DNA from: Lysinibacillus pakistanensis
Lineage (GTDB): Bacteria > Bacillota > Bacilli > Bacillales_A > Planococcaceae
DNA: 64,000 bases
Direction of reading: 5' to 3'
Assembly (NCBI GenBank): GCA_001312325.1
Contig: BBDJ01000015.1
Span: 47,774-111,773 of the forward strand
The notes beneath the pieces are model-generated. The model made no database searches. It was given only the letters and a program-made list of their open reading frames with translations, and was not told the DNA's origin. The position numbers and the translations under genes are program-made. Of this stretch, positions 61,729-64,000 are shown in pieces. The first letter of the stretch is position 1; each line of letters begins with the position of its first letter.

Positions 61729-62337
61729 TTACTGGGTATTTTTTTTGGCCTTTGTCAGTGCCTTCACCGCTACCTGCATTTTCCTCACTTTTAGCAGAGG
61801 ATGCTGCTCCTTCACCGCCACTTTTTTTTAATAAGCTCCTGCCATTTAGTTTGCATAAGTGGACTTTCAATCGTTTCCTTTACGACTTCCTCCATTTGTT
61901 TTCTCATGTTGGAAGACTTTAGAATTGTTTCTAACTGCTTTTGCATATCGGGCTGCCCAAAGAATGCCTCCATATCTTTTTGGAATGCGGGATCTTTGAT
62001 TAATTCCTTCATAATATCCTGTTGCTGCTTTTGCATACTTTTAGCGACAGTTTCTTTAAACTTTGGATCTTCGAATGTTTTCTTCCAAAAATCTTCAGCT
62101 TCCTTGGAAAGTAAGGTTTCCTCAGTGGCCTTCTTCACTTCTTCATGCTCCAAAATCAGCAATTCACGAAAGCTAGGCTCCTCTAAAAGCTGTCGTAAAG
62201 CCTTTTTCCCGTCCTCAGTTTGTAAAGAGTCAATCATAATTTTTTTTTATTTCATCATAGGACATGGTAGAAGTTTTATCTTGTGAACAGGCAGAAAGAA
62301 AAAGCATTAGAATTAGTAATAAGGAAAATTTTCGCAT
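61729..62337 (-). CDS. gerD: Spore germination lipoprotein GerD
   Basis: 201 residues after correcting three A/T-run breaks (61739-61746, 61822-61829, 62240-62248). Signal peptide with lipobox KFSLLLILMLFLSACS, Cys at about position 17. Helical core: KKALRQLLEEPSFRELLILE, KSMQKQQQDIMKELIKDPAF, GQPDMQKQLETILKSSNMRK. The C-terminus is Gly/Ser-rich as in other GerD proteins. GerD clusters nutrient germinant receptors in the spore inner membrane. Position between salA and kbaA agrees, and the frame stops before the shared terminator. Confidence 0.9.
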
Positions 62338-62488
62338 TAATCATCAGTCCTTTCTATAGAGAGACTCTTTCAATTATTGTTCACATTTACGATGACTTTA
62401 TGTATTGGTTAGGATGAGAAATAGCTTTTTAACAATGCATTGTTAAAATAAATACAGATATATTGTAGAAATTGGGGGACTTTTAGTT

Positions 62489-63172
62489 GTGACGATACGA
62501 AATTGGGCAAAGTTTTTCTTTTTTTGCAATGCTCGTTGGAGGCGCTGTCAACGGAATTTGTAGCTTGTTTATTAGATGGGACTTCTTTCAACCATACATA
62601 ACAAATGGTCATTGGGGCGAATTTTTAGCAGGGCTTTTATGGATGGTCTTTTTAGGATTTACAATGAGTGTAATTGCACAAGCAGGCTTTTTTTGCTTAT
62701 TTAACACTTCATCAAGTGGGAGTCAACATTTTTAGAACATTGACGCTATGGAATTGGGTACAGTTATTATTAATTGCTATTACTATTTTTGACGTTATTT
62801 TCTTCCGCTTTATCCCAGGGGTTAAAGAGGGACAAAGCTGGATATTTTATTTAGGATTATTAATTGTTTTAATTTTTGGAGCAGTTGCAACAGCCGTTCA
62901 AAAAGTAAAATTGACGGGGAAAAAGCATGTTTTGATTTCAGCATTATTTTTTTATGATTGTCATTACAACGCTGGAATGGACGATTGCTTTAATGGGAAG
63001 AGATGAAAATATTAATGAGTATGTTGCATTGTTGCTATTCCCATTACTTGCTGTAAATGCCTATCAATTATTAGTATTACCCAAATATAATGCAAAATCC
63101 GATGAAGATCGTCAAAAGTTAGAAGCGCGCCGTAAAGCACGTAGAGAACAAGCGAAAAATGCAAATGCATAA
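62489..63172 (+). CDS. kbaA: KinB-signalling pathway activation protein KbaA
   Basis: 226 residues after correcting three T-run breaks (62519-62525, 62688-62694, 62947-62953). GTG 62489 with GGGGGA upstream. About six transmembrane segments, for example FFFAMLVGGAVNGICSLFIR, GLLWMVFLGFTMSVIAQAGF, WIFYLGLLIVLIFGAVATAV. Ends in a charged tail (ARRKARREQAKNANA). In B. subtilis KbaA supports activation of the sporulation kinase KinB. Family call relies on order and topology as well as remembered similarity. Confidence 0.82.
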
Positions 63173-63177
63173 TAAAG

Positions 63178-63201
63178 GTGCCTCCGAAAATGTGGAGGCA
63201 C
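63178..63201. terminator. Terminator between convergent kbaA and the deacetylase-like gene
   Basis: GTGCCTCC (63178-63185) and GGAGGCAC (63194-63201), then TTGTTTT. Confidence 0.75.
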
Positions 63202-63206
63202 TTGTT

Positions 63207-63867
63207 TTATGGTGATTTTTTAGTTTGAACTTTATATCCAAAAATATTTTCTTCAATGGACATAAATTTATTTTGTTGTAGCAAAGTATTTATATCTTTG
63301 AATGTAATTGAATTGTTTTGATGCAAGGTAATGAAAATAAAATCGCCCTTTTGTATTTTAGGTGTTTTTTTCTCCTTTCCAAATCAAAGAGGGAGAAAGA
63401 ATGTTTATTTGCTGTTGAAATAAGTTCTTTTGTAAATCCTGAGAATATTGGTGATTGCGAGTAGCAAACCAAAGGGGTGTTTCTTTTAAATATTTTTCGT
63501 AAATAGCGATATCTTTCTGTACGGCTGTCATATTAATAGGTTCATCAATAGAATCCTCTGGTCCTAATAATCCTGTAGGTAGTTTCCGCTTTTGTATGAT
63601 TTTTAATTGTTCTGGTGATCGTTTAATCCATGCAGCATCTAATAATAAGAGTGGATAAGGTTCTTTTACAGTGTTAAGCCAGTCCATTAGTGTTTCATCA
63701 GAGAAAGAAATTTCTACTACAAGAGATGTACCGTAATGCCCTTTTGTTACAACCGCTGGAGCATCAGCGATATTAAATACAGAAATCATAGTTGAGTTTA
63801 TCGGCTTTATAAAAACAAATAGTATTAAGATGAAAAACAATGAAATCAACGTTTTACGAACCATCAT
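63207..63867 (-). CDS. Membrane-anchored protein, possibly degenerate polysaccharide-deacetylase fold
   Basis: 219 residues after correcting one A-run break (63365-63371). N-terminal anchor KTLISLFFILILFVFIKPI. The rest vaguely follows a NodB deacetylase: VVEISFSDETLMDWLNTVKE, LLLLDAAWIKRSPEQLKIIQ, then GDFIFITLHQ. It lacks the metal-binding Asp pair (TFDDG) and HxxxH motif, so catalysis is unlikely. In B. subtilis pdaB follows kbaA but is codirectional and catalytic. Function unknown. GAGGTTG lies just before the start. Confidence 0.5.
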
Positions 63868-63932
63868 AACAACCTCGTTTCTAAAATATTAAAGAGAAAA
63901 ATAAACTTCTTAAAAAAACTTATGATTTAGTG

Positions 63933-63962
63933 TTGACTTTCATGAATAATCGATGTTATTAT
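63933..63962 (+). promoter_or_regulatory. Strong promoter leaving the window
   Basis: TTGACT (63933-63938), 18-bp spacer, TATTAT (63957-63962), followed by GTATAAGTCGCC. Possibly for an rRNA operon, which often lies here in Bacillus; the gene is outside the window. Confidence 0.5.
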
Positions 63963-64000
63963 GTATAAGTCGCCAAGAGATGACGCGACAAAATAAAAAA

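Overview
The window is a low-GC Gram-positive chromosome segment from an endospore-forming Bacillales, most like Lysinibacillus or a close relative. The gene order from the end of rlmB through sigH, secE-nusG, rplK-rplA-rplJ-rplL, rpoB-rpoC, rpsL-rpsG-fusA-tuf, the S10/spc/alpha ribosomal clusters, ecfA1-ecfA2-ecfT-truA, rplM-rpsI and on to cwlD-salA-gerD-kbaA is the classic Bacillus order. sigH, cwlD, gerD and kbaA mark a spore former. The genus call rests on remembered protein similarity and gene order, not on a search.

Layout. 1-18522: RNA-processing and sigma genes, secretion/NusG, L11/L1 and L10/L12, RNA polymerase beta and beta', and the str operon. 18747-23292: a four-gene Bce-type antimicrobial-peptide sensing and export module (response regulator, intramembrane-sensing kinase, ABC ATPase, ABC permease), placed between tuf and rpsJ. 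23590-38077: S10, spc and alpha operons; between adk and infA the usual methionine aminopeptidase gene is only a decayed remnant. 38585-42862: ECF vitamin-transporter energy module, truA, rplM, rpsI. 42845-55558: a 12.7-kb integrated mobilizable element inserted in the 3' end of rpsI, flanked by identical 19-bp repeats. 55559-59661: accessory genes (DUF4870-like membrane protein, MerR regulator, two tandem paralogous lipoproteins). 59831-63867: cwlD, salA, gerD, kbaA and a deacetylase-like membrane protein, then a strong promoter pointing out of the window.

The mobile element carries a tyrosine integrase, an excisionase-like protein, a Rep_trans/NicK-type relaxase, an FtsK/TcpA-type coupling protein and a DUF961 (HelP-like) protein in one leftward operon. 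A GC-rich inverted repeat sits where oriT lies in ICEBs1/Tn916 relatives. No type IV secretion genes are present, so it looks like an IME that borrows another element's transfer machine. Its rightward cargo includes regulators, a lipoprotein, an ECF sigma/anti-sigma pair, an unusually structured 200-bp region, and a 771-residue zinc-hook AAA ATPase resembling RloC/PrrC anticodon nucleases, probably an anti-phage gene.

Quality warning. By hand count, about 80 reading-frame breaks are one-base expansions of A or T runs (6 to 7, or 7 to 8), and about 11 are one-base losses. They hit essential and accessory genes alike. Correcting them restores full-length proteins of normal size, so I read them as sequencing/assembly errors. 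Genes are annotated across these breaks with the positions given. The map remnant is different: it has many substitutions and large losses and is a true pseudogene.
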